The notes beneath the pieces are model-generated. The model did not search any database. It was not told the DNA's origin and saw only the letters and a list, made by a program, of their open reading frames with translations. The position numbers and the translations under genes are program-made. From Cytophagales bacterium (GTDB taxonomy: Bacteria > Pseudomonadota > Gammaproteobacteria > Burkholderiales > Burkholderiaceae_C), in contig JASGCK010000005.1 in NCBI GenBank assembly GCA_030054145.1, positions 1-64,000 of the forward strand: a stretch of DNA of 64,000 bases, in the 5' to 3' direction. Positions 8,199 to 16,368 of this stretch are shown piece by piece (positions within the stretch are counted from its first letter, which is position 1; every line of letters begins with the position of its first letter).

Positions 8199-8789
8199 CT
8201 AATCTTCGTAATTTTTTGGAAAAAAATGCCGCTCGATTAGCTCGATCAAAATGTGCAGCACCTTGATGTGCAACTCTTGCACGCGATCGGCAAAATGCCC
8301 TGCGGGCGTGCAGATATACACATCACTGAGCGCCTCTAACTCAAGGCTTGACTTGCCCGACAAAATGACTACCTGCATGCCAATGGCTTTGGCGGTTCGC
8401 GCTGCACGGATGATGTTTTTGCTTGTGCCGCTGGTGCTGAGGGCGACAAGGCAATCGCCCGTGCGCCCATGTGCCTCAAGGTAGCGCGAAAAGACGTGTT
8501 CATAGCCGTAGTCGTTACCGACGCAACTCATGTGGCTCACGTCGCTGATGGCGACCGCGCCAAGCGCCGCGCGGTCTTTGCGGTAGCGCCCCGTTAGCTC
8601 TTCGGCAAAGTGCATCGCGTCACACATCGAGCCACCATTGCCGCACGAATAGACGTGTCCTTTTTGCGCAAAGACCTTGATGAGCGTTTGCGCGGCTTGC
8701 TCGATATGCCCAAGCGTCGTGGGATTGGCGAGCAAATGAGCGAGTCCTGTTTGGGCTTCACGTAGGCTGGATTGGATGTGATGAATCAT
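8199..8789 (-). CDS. gmhA: D-sedoheptulose-7-phosphate isomerase
   Basis: 196 residues with one SIS domain. The motifs CGNGGSMCDAMHFAEELTGRYR, ISDVSHMSCVGNDYGYEHVFSRY, STSGTSKNIIRAA and ADRVQELHIKVLHILIELIE match GmhA closely, including the zinc-binding His/Glu of the last motif. The enzyme makes D-glycero-D-manno-heptose 7-phosphate, the first step toward the heptose of the lipopolysaccharide inner core. It begins 10 bases after the dead zeta-toxin gene on the same strand, so it may be transcribed from the TA promoter. A second SIS protein (diaA) lies at 10.9 kb; the heptose-specific motifs here identify this one as GmhA. Confidence 0.9.
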   Translation of the reverse strand: MIHHIQSSLREAQTGLAHLLANPTTLGHIEQAAQTLIKVFAQKGHVYSCGNGGSMCDAMHFAEELTGRYRKDRAALGAVAISDVSHMSCVGNDYGYEHVFSRYLEAHGRTGDCLVALSTSGTSKNIIRAARTAKAIGMQVVILSGKSSLELEALSDVYICTPAGHFADRVQELHIKVLHILIELIERHFFPKNYED

Positions 8790-8799
8790 GCGGGCTCTT

Positions 8800-9041
8800 T
8801 CAAATGTTAAGTACGGTTTTTGCCCATTCGGGGAGCGCTAACGTTTGTGGATTGGTCAACTCTCCCGAACGGAGCGTGCCAGCGGATCGCTGATGTTCTG
8901 TCCATGTGCAGCTTCGTACAAATCAGCGTTGACAAACTCGATTTGACGGTCAATGCTGCCTTGCTGGACGAGTGCTTTGTAGAGGGTGGACTTACCTGCG
9001 CCGTTAGGTCCTGCAAACAAATAAAAAATAGGTGCAGTCAT
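8800..9041 (-). pseudogene. zeta-type toxin gene with large internal deletion
   Basis: The N-terminal frame (9041 to 8856) has FYLFAGPNGAGKSTLYKAL, a Walker A P-loop typical of zeta toxins, then IEFVNADLYEAAHGQ and NISDPLA, and stops after 61 codons. A second frame ending at 8800 reads LTNPQTLALPEWAKTVLNI, which is the usual zeta C-terminus (LPEWAxxVL). Full-length relatives are about 190 residues, so the middle (about 110 residues) is gone and the two ends are out of frame. The antitoxin gene just upstream is intact. Confidence 0.75.
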
Positions 9042-9385
9042 GAGCGCGGTGCAGCGCCCTTTTGACGATCTTCCGCCAAAACGGTTTGAATGGCTGCTGA
9101 CAACTCTCCACTTTGACTCACAGTTTTAATTTGAGAAACCAAGCTTTGCAGCTGCATATCGCGGTCACTTTGCTCCATAGCTTGCTTGGCTTGTTGCGCT
9201 GTCAGCCCTTGGCTTTCAATGGTTTTGCCCAGTGCCGCCCAATACTCAATTTGTCCCGCAGTGGATCGGCGAAAAGCTTGTGCGTGCTCCTTGGCCGCAG
9301 CGACCAAGGCGGCGGGCAATTTAACGGATTGATAATTGATTGCAGGCGAGGGAATGCGGGGGGGATTCGCTAAGGCATCCAACAT
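9038..9385 (-). CDS. ParD-like antitoxin of the zeta toxin
   Basis: 115 residues. The segment SVKLPAALVAAAKEHAQAFRRSTAGQIEYWAALGKTIE matches the ParD-like antitoxin family that commonly precedes zeta-type P-loop toxins; this part is a ribbon-helix-helix/MetJ-Arc fold. The C-terminal half would cover the toxin. The stop overlaps the toxin start by four bases (ATGA), so expression was coupled. With the toxin broken, this antitoxin is an orphan but still has a complete frame, and it may persist as a repressor. Confidence 0.75.
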   Translation of the reverse strand: MLDALANPPRIPSPAINYQSVKLPAALVAAAKEHAQAFRRSTAGQIEYWAALGKTIESQGLTAQQAKQAMEQSDRDMQLQSLVSQIKTVSQSGELSAAIQTVLAEDRQKGAAPRS

Positions 9386-9492
9386 AAATCAGCTCCAATT
9401 TGAACGAAAAAGAGTGCAATGGGCGAACTATAGATCAAAAAATTAGACAAATGGACGTTTCCGACGATTTTGAGTCGTTTTGCGCCACTTTG

Positions 9493-10464
9493 CTACCTTT
9501 TGCTATTTTTAAGTAGAAGTGCTTGATCATACAAATCATTCTTCGCCAGCCCACTCACATCTACCGCCACTTGAACTGCGGTTTTAAGTGGCACTTCTTG
9601 CAGCAAGCGCGTTAGCAAAGCTGCCGCTGTGGTTGTGATCGCCGTATCAGCCGCGCTGCTGGAAGCCTTATCCAGCAAGGGCTGCGGATGCAGGGCGATG
9701 GCGAATTCGCCGCGTGCGTTATCGGCTTTGCTTGCCAGCCAGTTGGTTAATGCCGATGCGGGCATCGTGATGACTGATTCAAATTGCTTAGTCAGTTCGC
9801 GCCCAATGGTGACTTTTCTTGTCCCTAGTTCGCTTAAATCTTTAAAGAGCACTTCGATGCGGTGCGGCGCCTCCAAAATGACGACGGCTTTGGGCTCCAG
9901 CGCTAACTGTTTGAGCGCATTGGCGCGGTCTGCGCCCTTGGTTGGCAAAAATCCTGCAAAAACAAAGCCTGCCACTTGGCTACCGCGCGAGGTATCTGCC
10001 GCCACGCAGCCTGCAACCGACAGCACGGCCGTCACGCTAGATGCGCCTGGTAGCGGCACGACGCGCAGGCCTGCGGTTGTCACGGCGGCAACCAAACGAC
10101 TACCAGGGTCGCTCACGGCGGGCGTGCCCGCATCGCTGACGTAGGCGACGCGCTCGCCTGCTTGCAGCTTGGCGATCACGGACTGCGCGGCTTCGCTCTC
10201 GTTGTGCTCGTGCAGCGCCATGAGCGGCTTGTGCAATCCATACGCGTGCAAGAGCTGTCCCGTATGGCGCGTGTCTTCGCAGGCGATGGTGTCTGCCAGG
10301 CCAAGTAAATAAAGGGCTCGCAGGCTGATGTCGGCCAAGTTGCCAATTGGCGTGGCGACCACGTAGAGCGTGCTTGGCGGATAAGTTTGGCCGCCCGCGA
10401 CCCATTTGGCGGCGGCGTTCATCGCGCTGTGGGCTTCGGTGTATGCTGACGTGATGCTGGACAT
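9493..10464 (-). CDS. rsmI: 16S rRNA (cytidine-1402-2'-O)-methyltransferase
   Basis: 323 residues from the ATG at 10464. The SAM-dependent tetrapyrrole-methylase-like fold is clear: LYVVATPIGNLADISLRAL, CEDTRHTGQLL, YVSDAGTPAVSDPG and GREL.KQFES near residue 240. RsmI methylates the ribose of C1402 in the ribosomal P site. The reading frame stays open upstream to 10560, but that part would overlap yraN, so I prefer ATG 10464. This start shares a CATG with the divergent yraN start, leaving no room for a normal leader; both may be leaderless or use internal promoters. The gene order beside yraN-diaA-dolP matches enterobacteria. Confidence 0.92.
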   Translation of the reverse strand: MSSITSAYTEAHSAMNAAAKWVAGGQTYPPSTLYVVATPIGNLADISLRALYLLGLADTIACEDTRHTGQLLHAYGLHKPLMALHEHNESEAAQSVIAKLQAGERVAYVSDAGTPAVSDPGSRLVAAVTTAGLRVVPLPGASSVTAVLSVAGCVAADTSRGSQVAGFVFAGFLPTKGADRANALKQLALEPKAVVILEAPHRIEVLFKDLSELGTRKVTIGRELTKQFESVITMPASALTNWLASKADNARGEFAIALHPQPLLDKASSSAADTAITTTAAALLTRLLQEVPLKTAVQVAVDVSGLAKNDLYDQALLLKNSKR

Positions 10465-10876
10465 GAATAAAACGGTAGGTAAGACGGAGAGAGGCTCAAT
10501 CGCTGAAGATTTGGCGCTGGGACATTTACAAGCGGCTGGACTTCGGTTAATTGCCCGCAACTATAAAACGCCAGGTCGCGGCGGCGGCGAGATCGATTTG
10601 ATTATGCAAGCGAATGATGCGGAGCGCACGCTCGTGTTTGTCGAGGTTCGCCAACGCGCCAGCAGCTCGCACGGCGGCGCGGCGGCTAGTGTGAGTGCGC
10701 TCAAGCAACGACGCGTGATTTTTGCGGCACGCCATTACTTGCTGCGTCTGCCCACAACACCGCCTTGCAGATTTGATGTCGTCAGCGTGGAGGGCGAACT
10801 GGCACACGCGGTAGACGGGTCAACCGCGCCCCATGTGATTTGGATAGAGGGCGCGTTTGATGCGCCCAGTTTTTAA
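10463..10876 (+). CDS. yraN: YraN family (UPF0102) putative nuclease
   Basis: 137 residues from ATG 10463. Features are GSIAEDLALGHLQAAGLRLIARNY, then the PD-(D/E)xK-like core GGGEIDLIMQ and LVFVEVRQRASS. The last acidic pair usually reads VEVKxR; here it is VEVRQR. The family is conserved next to rsmI and often linked to Holliday-junction-like nucleases, but its function is not settled. The start ATG overlaps the rsmI start on the other strand. The 43-codon extension upstream in the same frame lies wholly within rsmI and is probably not translated. Confidence 0.88.
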   Translation: MNKTVGKTERGSIAEDLALGHLQAAGLRLIARNYKTPGRGGGEIDLIMQANDAERTLVFVEVRQRASSSHGGAAASVSALKQRRVIFAARHYLLRLPTTPPCRFDVVSVEGELAHAVDGSTAPHVIWIEGAFDAPSF

Positions 10877-10908
10877 TAAGTTCACGATTGACAAGTATCA
10901 TCGGCGCT

Positions 10909-11499
10909 ATGTTTGAGCAGCGCATCCATCAACACTTTATTGCTAGCGCAGATTTGAAATATCAAGCTGCCGAAATTTTGTCAACGCCCATTTCGCAAGC
11001 GATTGAAGCGCTGTGGACGGCCCTCACCAATGGCTGCAAGGTATTGGCTTGCGGCAATGGCGGATCGGCGGCGGATGCGCAACATTTTGCAGCGGAGTTT
11101 GTTGGGCGCTACGAGCGCGAGCGCCCAGAACTGGCGGCGCTGGCGCTAACGACGGACACCTCTATCATCACGGCAATTGGTAACGACTACAGCTTTGAGC
11201 AGATTTATGCCAAGCAAGTGCGGGCGCTGGGTCAGGCGGGCGATATTCTTTTGGCGATCACTACCAGCGGCAACTCGGCGAATGTCTTGGCGGCCATTGC
11301 TGCCGCGCATAGCCGCGACATGATCGTCATTGGTTTAACGGGCAAGGGCGGTGGCAAAATGAATGCGGCGCTGCAAGAAACTGATATCCACATTTGCGTG
11401 CCGCATGACCGCACGGCGCGCATCCAAGAAGTCCATTTACTCACCCTGCATTGCCTGTGCGATGGCGTGGACGCGATGCTGCTGGGTGAGACCGAATAA
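10909..11499 (+). CDS. diaA: SIS-domain DnaA initiator-associating protein
   Basis: 196 residues from ATG 10909. A single SIS domain carries LACGNGGSAADAQHFAAEFVGRYERERP, TTDTSIITAIGNDYSFEQIYAKQV, ITTSGNSANVLAAI and RIQEVHLLTLHCLCDGVD. In E. coli, DiaA binds DnaA and helps orderly initiation at oriC. Relatives are often annotated as phosphoheptose isomerase, but a better GmhA lies at 8.2 kb and the position between yraN and dolP favours DiaA. It starts 32 bases after yraN. A TTG 21 bases upstream is an alternative start. Confidence 0.85.
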   Translation: MFEQRIHQHFIASADLKYQAAEILSTPISQAIEALWTALTNGCKVLACGNGGSAADAQHFAAEFVGRYERERPELAALALTTDTSIITAIGNDYSFEQIYAKQVRALGQAGDILLAITTSGNSANVLAAIAAAHSRDMIVIGLTGKGGGKMNAALQETDIHICVPHDRTARIQEVHLLTLHCLCDGVDAMLLGETE

Positions 11500-11523
11500 C
11501 TTTGTTTTTAAGAAAGATAGATC

Positions 11524-12210
11524 ATGAAAAAATTATTACTCACCGCACTGACCGCCAGCTTGGTGACGACTGGTTTGTCAGGCTGCTTTACGCCGCTATT
11601 GGTTGGCGGAGCCTTTGTAGGCGGCGTGATGATGTCCACCGACAGACGCACCACGGGCACACAAATAGAAGACGAAGGTATTGAGCTACGCGCCTCTAGC
11701 CGCGTGCGCGAGGTGCTTGTAGAGCGCGCGCACGTCAACATCACCAGCTATAACCGCCAAGTGCTGCTGACAGGCGAAGTGCCAACCGAGCAAGACAAAG
11801 CGGCGGCAGAGCAAGCGGTAGCTAAAGTAGAAAACGTCAAATCGGTTACGAACGAGCTAGCTGTTTTGGGCAACTCCACACTGACCGCGCGCTCCTCCGA
11901 TACGCTGGTGACCAGTCGCGTCAAGGCCGCGCTGGTGGACGATAAAGCGCTCTACGCAAATGCCTTCAAAATCGTGACCGAGCGCGGCATCGTCTACATG
12001 ATGGGGCGCGTGACGCAGCGCGAGGCTGATCTAGCCACCGCTGTGGTGCGCGGTCAAAGCGGTGTGCAAAAAGTGGTGCGTTTGTTGGAGATCATTAGCG
12101 ATGAAGAGCTGAAACGCTTGCAACCCACACCCGCGCCGCAAGCCGAGACGATCTCATCACCTGTGATGACGGGGTCGGGCAAGCCGCTGACCACAAGCTC
12201 GCCGAAATAA
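11524..12210 (+). CDS. dolP: outer-membrane BON-domain lipoprotein (DolP/YraP type)
   Basis: 228 residues. The signal peptide ends in a lipobox LSGC with Cys21 as the lipidated residue. Two BON domains follow: about 55-120 (VREVLVERAHVNITSYNRQVLLTGEVPTE) and about 130-200 (VTSRVKAALVDDKALYANAFKIV, RGIVYMMGRVT). The tail is Pro/Ser/Thr-rich. DolP supports outer-membrane integrity and amidase activation at the division site in E. coli. Its place directly after diaA is the conserved order. It converges with the beta-hydroxyacid dehydrogenase gene across a short repeat tract. Confidence 0.88.
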   Translation: MKKLLLTALTASLVTTGLSGCFTPLLVGGAFVGGVMMSTDRRTTGTQIEDEGIELRASSRVREVLVERAHVNITSYNRQVLLTGEVPTEQDKAAAEQAVAKVENVKSVTNELAVLGNSTLTARSSDTLVTSRVKAALVDDKALYANAFKIVTERGIVYMMGRVTQREADLATAVVRGQSGVQKVVRLLEIISDEELKRLQPTPAPQAETISSPVMTGSGKPLTTSSPK

Positions 12211-12240
12211 CGGAGAACTTCTGGCGGATTGATGCCAAAC

Positions 12241-12296
12241 GTTGGGTTACTTCGTTTGGTTACTTCGTTGGGTTACTTCGCTTGGTTACTTCAAGC
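12241..12296. repeat. tandem repeat at the 3' end of the dehydrogenase gene
   Basis: Four copies of a 12-15 bp unit containing GGTTACTTCG lie between the converging dolP and dehydrogenase genes. On the minus strand each copy reads GAAGTAACC, and the first copy contains the TAA stop codon of the dehydrogenase. The array therefore looks like serial duplication of the gene's own 3' end. Confidence 0.7.
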
Positions 12297-13215
12297 GTTT
12301 AATCAGGCTGGACGTATCCCAGCGCCCGCCTTGCATTTGCTGCACGTCGGCGTAGAACTGATCGACCAGCGCCGTAACTGGCAGGCGTGCGCCGTTGCGC
12401 TTGGCCTCGTCCATGACCAGCCCCAAATCTTTGCGCATCCAATCGACGGCAAAGCCGAAGTCAAATTTATCCGCGACCATAGTTTTGCCGCGATTATCCA
12501 TTTGCCAACTTTGCGCCGCGCCTTTGCCAATCACGTCTAGCACTTGGTTCATGTCCAGTCCCGCCTTTTGACCAAACGCAATCGCCTCAGACAGCCCTTG
12601 CACCAAGCCCGCAATGCAAACTTGATTGACCATCTTCGCCAATTGACCCGCACCGCTGTCGCCCAAAAGCGTGACAGCTCTTGAAAAGGCCATTGCAGCG
12701 GGCTTGATGGCATTGAATGTCGCCGCATCGCCGCCGCACATCACGGTCAGCAAGCCGTTTTGCGCTCCGCCTTGACCGCCCGAAACGGGCGCATCAATAA
12801 AGCCAATGCCCAGCGCTTTAGCTGCGGCGCTCAACTCCCTTGCAATGCTGGCGGATGCGGTGGTGTGATCAACAAAAATCGCGCCTTTTTTCATGGCGGC
12901 AAATGCGCCGTCTTTTCCTAGCGTGACCGAGCGCAAATCGTCATCGTTGCCAACGCAGCAAAAAACGATATCCGCATTTGCCGCTGCCAATGCGGGTGTT
13001 GCTCCTGCGGTATGCGTGCCCGCTGTGCCTTTAAATTCGGCAAGCCACGCATTAGCCTTGGCGGACGAACGGTTGTAGACGGTAACGCTGTGGCCTGCGC
13101 TGGCAAGGTGTCCTGCCATTGGGTAGCCCATGACGCCCATGCCTAAAAATGCAACACGTGCAGGCGTGGCTGATTCGTAGGTTTTGGCGTTAATGCTCGG
13201 TGTGGATGCGGTCAT
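12286..13215 (-). CDS. beta-hydroxyacid dehydrogenase (3-hydroxyisobutyrate / tartronate-semialdehyde reductase family)
   Basis: 309 residues. The N-terminal Rossmann motif is VAFLGMGVMGYPMAGHLASAG. The substrate motif FIDAPVSGGQGGAQNGLLTVMCGG and catalytic Lys in GQLAKMVNQVCI mark the family, and DLGLVMDEAKRNGARLP is typical of the helical C-domain. The NAD(P) preference loop reads VYNRSSAKA, where Asn-Arg suggests NADP. Substrates in this family include 3-hydroxyisobutyrate and tartronate semialdehyde; the latter would fit glyoxylate metabolism elsewhere in the window (inference). It sits 12 bases after pilT on the same strand. Confidence 0.85.
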   Translation of the reverse strand: MTASTPSINAKTYESATPARVAFLGMGVMGYPMAGHLASAGHSVTVYNRSSAKANAWLAEFKGTAGTHTAGATPALAAANADIVFCCVGNDDDLRSVTLGKDGAFAAMKKGAIFVDHTTASASIARELSAAAKALGIGFIDAPVSGGQGGAQNGLLTVMCGGDAATFNAIKPAAMAFSRAVTLLGDSGAGQLAKMVNQVCIAGLVQGLSEAIAFGQKAGLDMNQVLDVIGKGAAQSWQMDNRGKTMVADKFDFGFAVDWMRKDLGLVMDEAKRNGARLPVTALVDQFYADVQQMQGGRWDTSSLIKRLK

Positions 13216-13227
13216 AGTGGTCTTTCT

Positions 13228-14286
13228 TTAAATATGAGTGACTTTGAAATTTTCGGGGGTGCGTGCTTTTGATCGCGCCTCGGCGAATGTGATGCGCCCT
13301 GCGCCGACGAGTGCCGCCAAAGCCTGATCCAGCGTTTGCATCCCCATGCTGGTACTGGTTTGAATCGTCGAGTACATCTGCGCTATTTTATTTTCCCGAA
13401 TCAAGTTACGGATAGCGGCTGTCCCCAGCATGATCTCGTGCGCAGCTACGCGACCTTTGCCGTCCTTGGTTTTGCACAGCGTTTGCGTAATCACGGCTTC
13501 TAACGATTCGGAAATCATGCTGCGGATGAGGTCTTTTTCGGCGGCATCAAACACATCGACGATACGGTCAATGGTTTTAGCGGCGCTTGATGTGTGCAGC
13601 GTACCAAGTACCAGATGCCCTGTCTCGGCGGCGGTTAGCGCCAAACGGATGGTCTCTAGATCGCGCATCTCGCCCACCAAGATCGCATCGGGGTCTTCAC
13701 GCAGGGCGGACTTGAGCGCGGCGGCAAAGCTGTGCGTGTGCGAGGACACTTCGCGCTGATTGATGAGGCTCTTTTTGGATTGGTGCAAAAACTCAATAGG
13801 GTCTTCCACCGTCAAGATGTGGGCGGGTTCGGTCTCGTTTAAGTGATTCACCATCGCGGCCAGCGTGGTCGATTTGCCTGAACCTGTGGGCCCTGTAACA
13901 AGCACCAGCCCGCGTGGCTTGCGGGCAAGTTTGGCAAATATTTTTGGCGCATCCAATTGCTCTAACGATTGGATGACCGACGGAATCGCACGCATCACAA
14001 CGGCTGCGCCGCGATTTTGATGAAACGCATTCACACGAAACCGTGACAGCCCTGGCACTTCGTAGGAAAAATCGTATTCCAATTGTTCCGCGTAAGCGCT
14101 GCGCTGCTTGTCGGTCATGATGCCCGTGATTAAACGCAGCACCGTGTCGTGAGACAGGACGGGTAAGTTGATGCGAATCATGTCGCCATGCACGCGAATC
14201 ATGGGTGGCAAGCCCGCCGACAAATGCAAGTCGGACGCTTGTTGGTTGACCATAAAGGTCAGTAGTTGCGTGAGGTCGTGCTCCAT
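13228..14286 (-). CDS. pilT: type IV pilus retraction ATPase
   Basis: 352 residues, the usual PilT length. It has the N-terminal PAS-like region (ASDLHLSAGLPPMIRVHGD), Walker A VTGPTGSGKST (about 131-140), the Asp box TVEDPIEFLH, Walker B ILVGEMRDLETIRLALTAAETGHLVLGTLHTSSA and the C-terminal AIRNLIRENKIAQM, which corresponds to the AIRNLIRE motif required for retraction. PilT is the hexameric motor that depolymerises type IV pili for twitching and DNA uptake, consistent with dprA in the window. It is divergent from yggS with a 23-base gap, the usual Burkholderiales arrangement. No pilU follows. Confidence 0.93.
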   Translation of the reverse strand: MEHDLTQLLTFMVNQQASDLHLSAGLPPMIRVHGDMIRINLPVLSHDTVLRLITGIMTDKQRSAYAEQLEYDFSYEVPGLSRFRVNAFHQNRGAAVVMRAIPSVIQSLEQLDAPKIFAKLARKPRGLVLVTGPTGSGKSTTLAAMVNHLNETEPAHILTVEDPIEFLHQSKKSLINQREVSSHTHSFAAALKSALREDPDAILVGEMRDLETIRLALTAAETGHLVLGTLHTSSAAKTIDRIVDVFDAAEKDLIRSMISESLEAVITQTLCKTKDGKGRVAAHEIMLGTAAIRNLIRENKIAQMYSTIQTSTSMGMQTLDQALAALVGAGRITFAEARSKARTPENFKVTHI

Positions 14287-14309
14287 GCGTCAGATTATGA
14301 TTGCAAACC

Positions 14310-15050
14310 ATGACGTTCATTGGGCAACAAATTCAAATCATCAAAGGCAAAATTGAGACGAGTTCAGTGCGCGCGGGACGAGCGGCCAATGCGGTGCAGC
14401 TTTTGGCGGTCAGTAAAACTTTTGGCGCGAGTGCCGTAGAGGCTGCGTGGAATAGGGGCCAGCGCGATTTTGGCGAAAACTATGTGCAAGAAGCCGTGGA
14501 CAAAATTGAGGCGCTCAAGCATTTACGCACCGATCAAAACCCGCTCCAATGGCATTTGATTGGCCCCTTGCAAAGCAATAAAACAGCCGTGGTCGCCGCG
14601 CATTTTGATTGGGTGCAAACGATAGATCGCATCAAAATCGCGCAGCGATTGAATGACCAGCGCCCCGCGCATTTGCCGCCGCTTAACGTTTGCATTCAAG
14701 TCAACGTGGACGGCGGGCAAACCAAATCGGGCGTTGACTGCACAGCATCCCTGCAAGCCTTGCTGGATTTGGCTCGCGAGGTCGATGCCCTGCCAAGGCT
14801 TATGCTACGTGGCTTGCTGGCCATCCCCGAGCCAGAGGCAGACGCTATCAAGCAACGCGCTGTGTTTGGCAAAGTAAAAGATGCGTTTGATTGTTTGAAT
14901 GCCCATTTGCCAGTCCATGTAGATAAACCCAATCCGCTCGACACGCTCTCAATGGGTATGAGCGCGGACTTTGAAACCGCGATTGCGGCGGGCGCAACGA
15001 TGGTGCGCATTGGCAGCGCGATTTTTGGCAAGCGACCCGAACACGCATGA
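14310..15050 (+). CDS. yggS: YggS family pyridoxal-phosphate homeostasis protein
   Basis: 246 residues from ATG 14310; a TTG nine bases upstream is less likely. It is an alanine-racemase-like TIM barrel with LLAVSKTF (the PLP lysine), DFGENYVQEA, WHLIGPLQSNK, VCIQVNVDGGQTKSGV, LRGLLAIPEPE, LSMGMSADFETAIAAGATMVRIGSAIFG. YggS/PROSC binds PLP without enzymatic activity and buffers vitamin B6 pools. It is divergent from pilT and its stop overlaps the next membrane-protein gene by four bases (ATGA). Confidence 0.92.
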   Translation: MTFIGQQIQIIKGKIETSSVRAGRAANAVQLLAVSKTFGASAVEAAWNRGQRDFGENYVQEAVDKIEALKHLRTDQNPLQWHLIGPLQSNKTAVVAAHFDWVQTIDRIKIAQRLNDQRPAHLPPLNVCIQVNVDGGQTKSGVDCTASLQALLDLAREVDALPRLMLRGLLAIPEPEADAIKQRAVFGKVKDAFDCLNAHLPVHVDKPNPLDTLSMGMSADFETAIAAGATMVRIGSAIFGKRPEHA

Positions 15051-15466
15051 CAATACGCCCCATGAAAAATCAATACTTAAAAACTTTACTCATGTGGATT
15101 GGCGGCGCGGTGCTGATTGCTGCCGCGTATCGCTCGTATGAATGGAAGGGCGTGGCGCTTGTAGTGACGGGCATCGTCTTTTGGCTGATGCTGCACTTCA
15201 CGCGTTTGATGCAAGCGCTCAAACGCGCGGCGAATCGTCCCTTGGGCTACATTGACAGCGCCGTGATGTTGAACGCCAAGCTTAAAACGGGCTGGTCGCT
15301 GCTGCATTTGGTTGCGCTGACCAAAAGCCTTGGCGTGCTACAAAGCGCTAAAGATGCGCAGCCCGAAGTGTTCCGCTGGACGGACAACGGCGGCTCTTAT
15401 GTCGATTGCACTTTTGTGGGGGGCAAGCTGACTGGCTGGCAGCTCACGCGGCCAGCGCAGGGTTAA
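15047..15466 (+). CDS. conserved small membrane protein
   Basis: 139 residues; a second Met at residue 6 could be the true start. Two hydrophobic segments (about 13-28 and 33-50) form a hairpin in the membrane, followed by a soluble tail of about 85 residues with FRWTDNGGSYVDCTFVGGKLTGW near the end. I do not recognise a named domain. Its start overlaps the yggS stop (ATGA), so the two are translationally coupled. The tail probably faces the cytoplasm, given the Arg/Lys-rich loop after the second helix. Confidence 0.65.
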   Translation: MTIRPMKNQYLKTLLMWIGGAVLIAAAYRSYEWKGVALVVTGIVFWLMLHFTRLMQALKRAANRPLGYIDSAVMLNAKLKTGWSLLHLVALTKSLGVLQSAKDAQPEVFRWTDNGGSYVDCTFVGGKLTGWQLTRPAQG

Positions 15467-15485
15467 TCCGATTGTTGTATTAACA

Positions 15486-16361
15486 CTATTGAAGACCGCC
15501 TAGAAAGTTCACAGTGTCTGATTGCGAAGCGAATGAAGCGCGGATACTGTCGCCGTTACTGTAGTCAACAATAACTTCGATTTTTTGAAATTGTCCAACA
15601 GGTAGATTGAAATTCATTGTGGCTAAATTTTTCACTGCCGATCCCAGTGTCGTAAATCGGAATTCCGCACCGTACATTGGAATCAAAACAATTTGAGTTA
15701 CAAGACGCATTAATGTTTTTTCCAGTGTGCTCATAAAACTATCAATCTCTGTTGCCGAAAGCTTGATGAGTTCACTGCGAATTTTGTCAATATGTTTATC
15801 CGAGAGTGTTTTCAATTTCGAGCTTGCTCCAGCAAATATCTCATCGGAAGTTTGTTCATCAAAAGCGATATCAAATCCAACCGACTTAAAAGCTGTCACG
15901 ACGCTTTTGTAAGGAATGTAGAGCACAGAAAAACGATTGTTGCGAAGTTGCTCCAGTGCTGACTTGCTAAAGTCTCCTGCTAAGACCGCCCCATAAAACG
16001 GAGCGGATAATTTGTGCAGATCGACAATTGGCAGAATTGCGCCCTGTATTTCTTGCACTTTATTTTTAGAATGTTTGGTGTAGCGACGCCACGCGGCCTC
16101 GATAAATGCAACAGGAGTCCCTAATTTTTCAGGTGTTCCACCTGCCTCGATAACAAAATCTAAGTCATGGCTATTCCCAAATTGATCTTGCCAAGTTACC
16201 TTCTTGCCTGACCTTGCAGGACGTTCGGTTTGCCAATCTAAAAAGTATTTGTTTTGCGACGTGAATGCTTGCAGTCGTGGTTTGAGGATTCGATAAAGAA
16301 CAATGTGCTCCAGCAGGTTTCCTAAATCTTGTCCAAATTTATGTGAAGGTGAGTTGGCCAC
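15486..16361 (-). CDS. putative type II restriction endonuclease paired with the C5 methylase
   Basis: 291 residues from GTG 16361, chosen because TAGGA lies just upstream and the methylase stop is seven bases before the codon; an upstream frame extension would overlap the methylase. The segment HDLDFVIEAGGTPEKLGTPV, then AFIEAAWRRYTKHSKNK (about residues 65-101), fits a PD-(D/E)xK nuclease core: Asp66/Asp68, then a beta-strand with Glu88 and downstream lysines. The rest is not recognised. Position directly behind a 5-methylcytosine methylase is the main evidence for a restriction role. The recognition sequence cannot be read. Low GC compared with its neighbours suggests acquisition by transfer. 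Confidence 0.65.
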   Translation of the reverse strand: MANSPSHKFGQDLGNLLEHIVLYRILKPRLQAFTSQNKYFLDWQTERPARSGKKVTWQDQFGNSHDLDFVIEAGGTPEKLGTPVAFIEAAWRRYTKHSKNKVQEIQGAILPIVDLHKLSAPFYGAVLAGDFSKSALEQLRNNRFSVLYIPYKSVVTAFKSVGFDIAFDEQTSDEIFAGASSKLKTLSDKHIDKIRSELIKLSATEIDSFMSTLEKTLMRLVTQIVLIPMYGAEFRFTTLGSAVKNLATMNFNLPVGQFQKIEVIVDYSNGDSIRASFASQSDTVNFLGGLQ

Positions 16362-16368
16362 AGTAATC

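Noticed and set aside
9629..10144. 171-codon plus-strand frame opposite rsmI
   Set aside because: Lies entirely antisense to a clear rsmI gene and has no recognisable domain.
10406..10462. Upstream extension of yraN
   Set aside because: In frame but covers rsmI codons on the other strand. ATG 10463 gives the usual YraN length.
12241..12296. Possible CRISPR array
   Set aside because: Units are short, contiguous and include a stop codon. There are no spacers and no cas genes.
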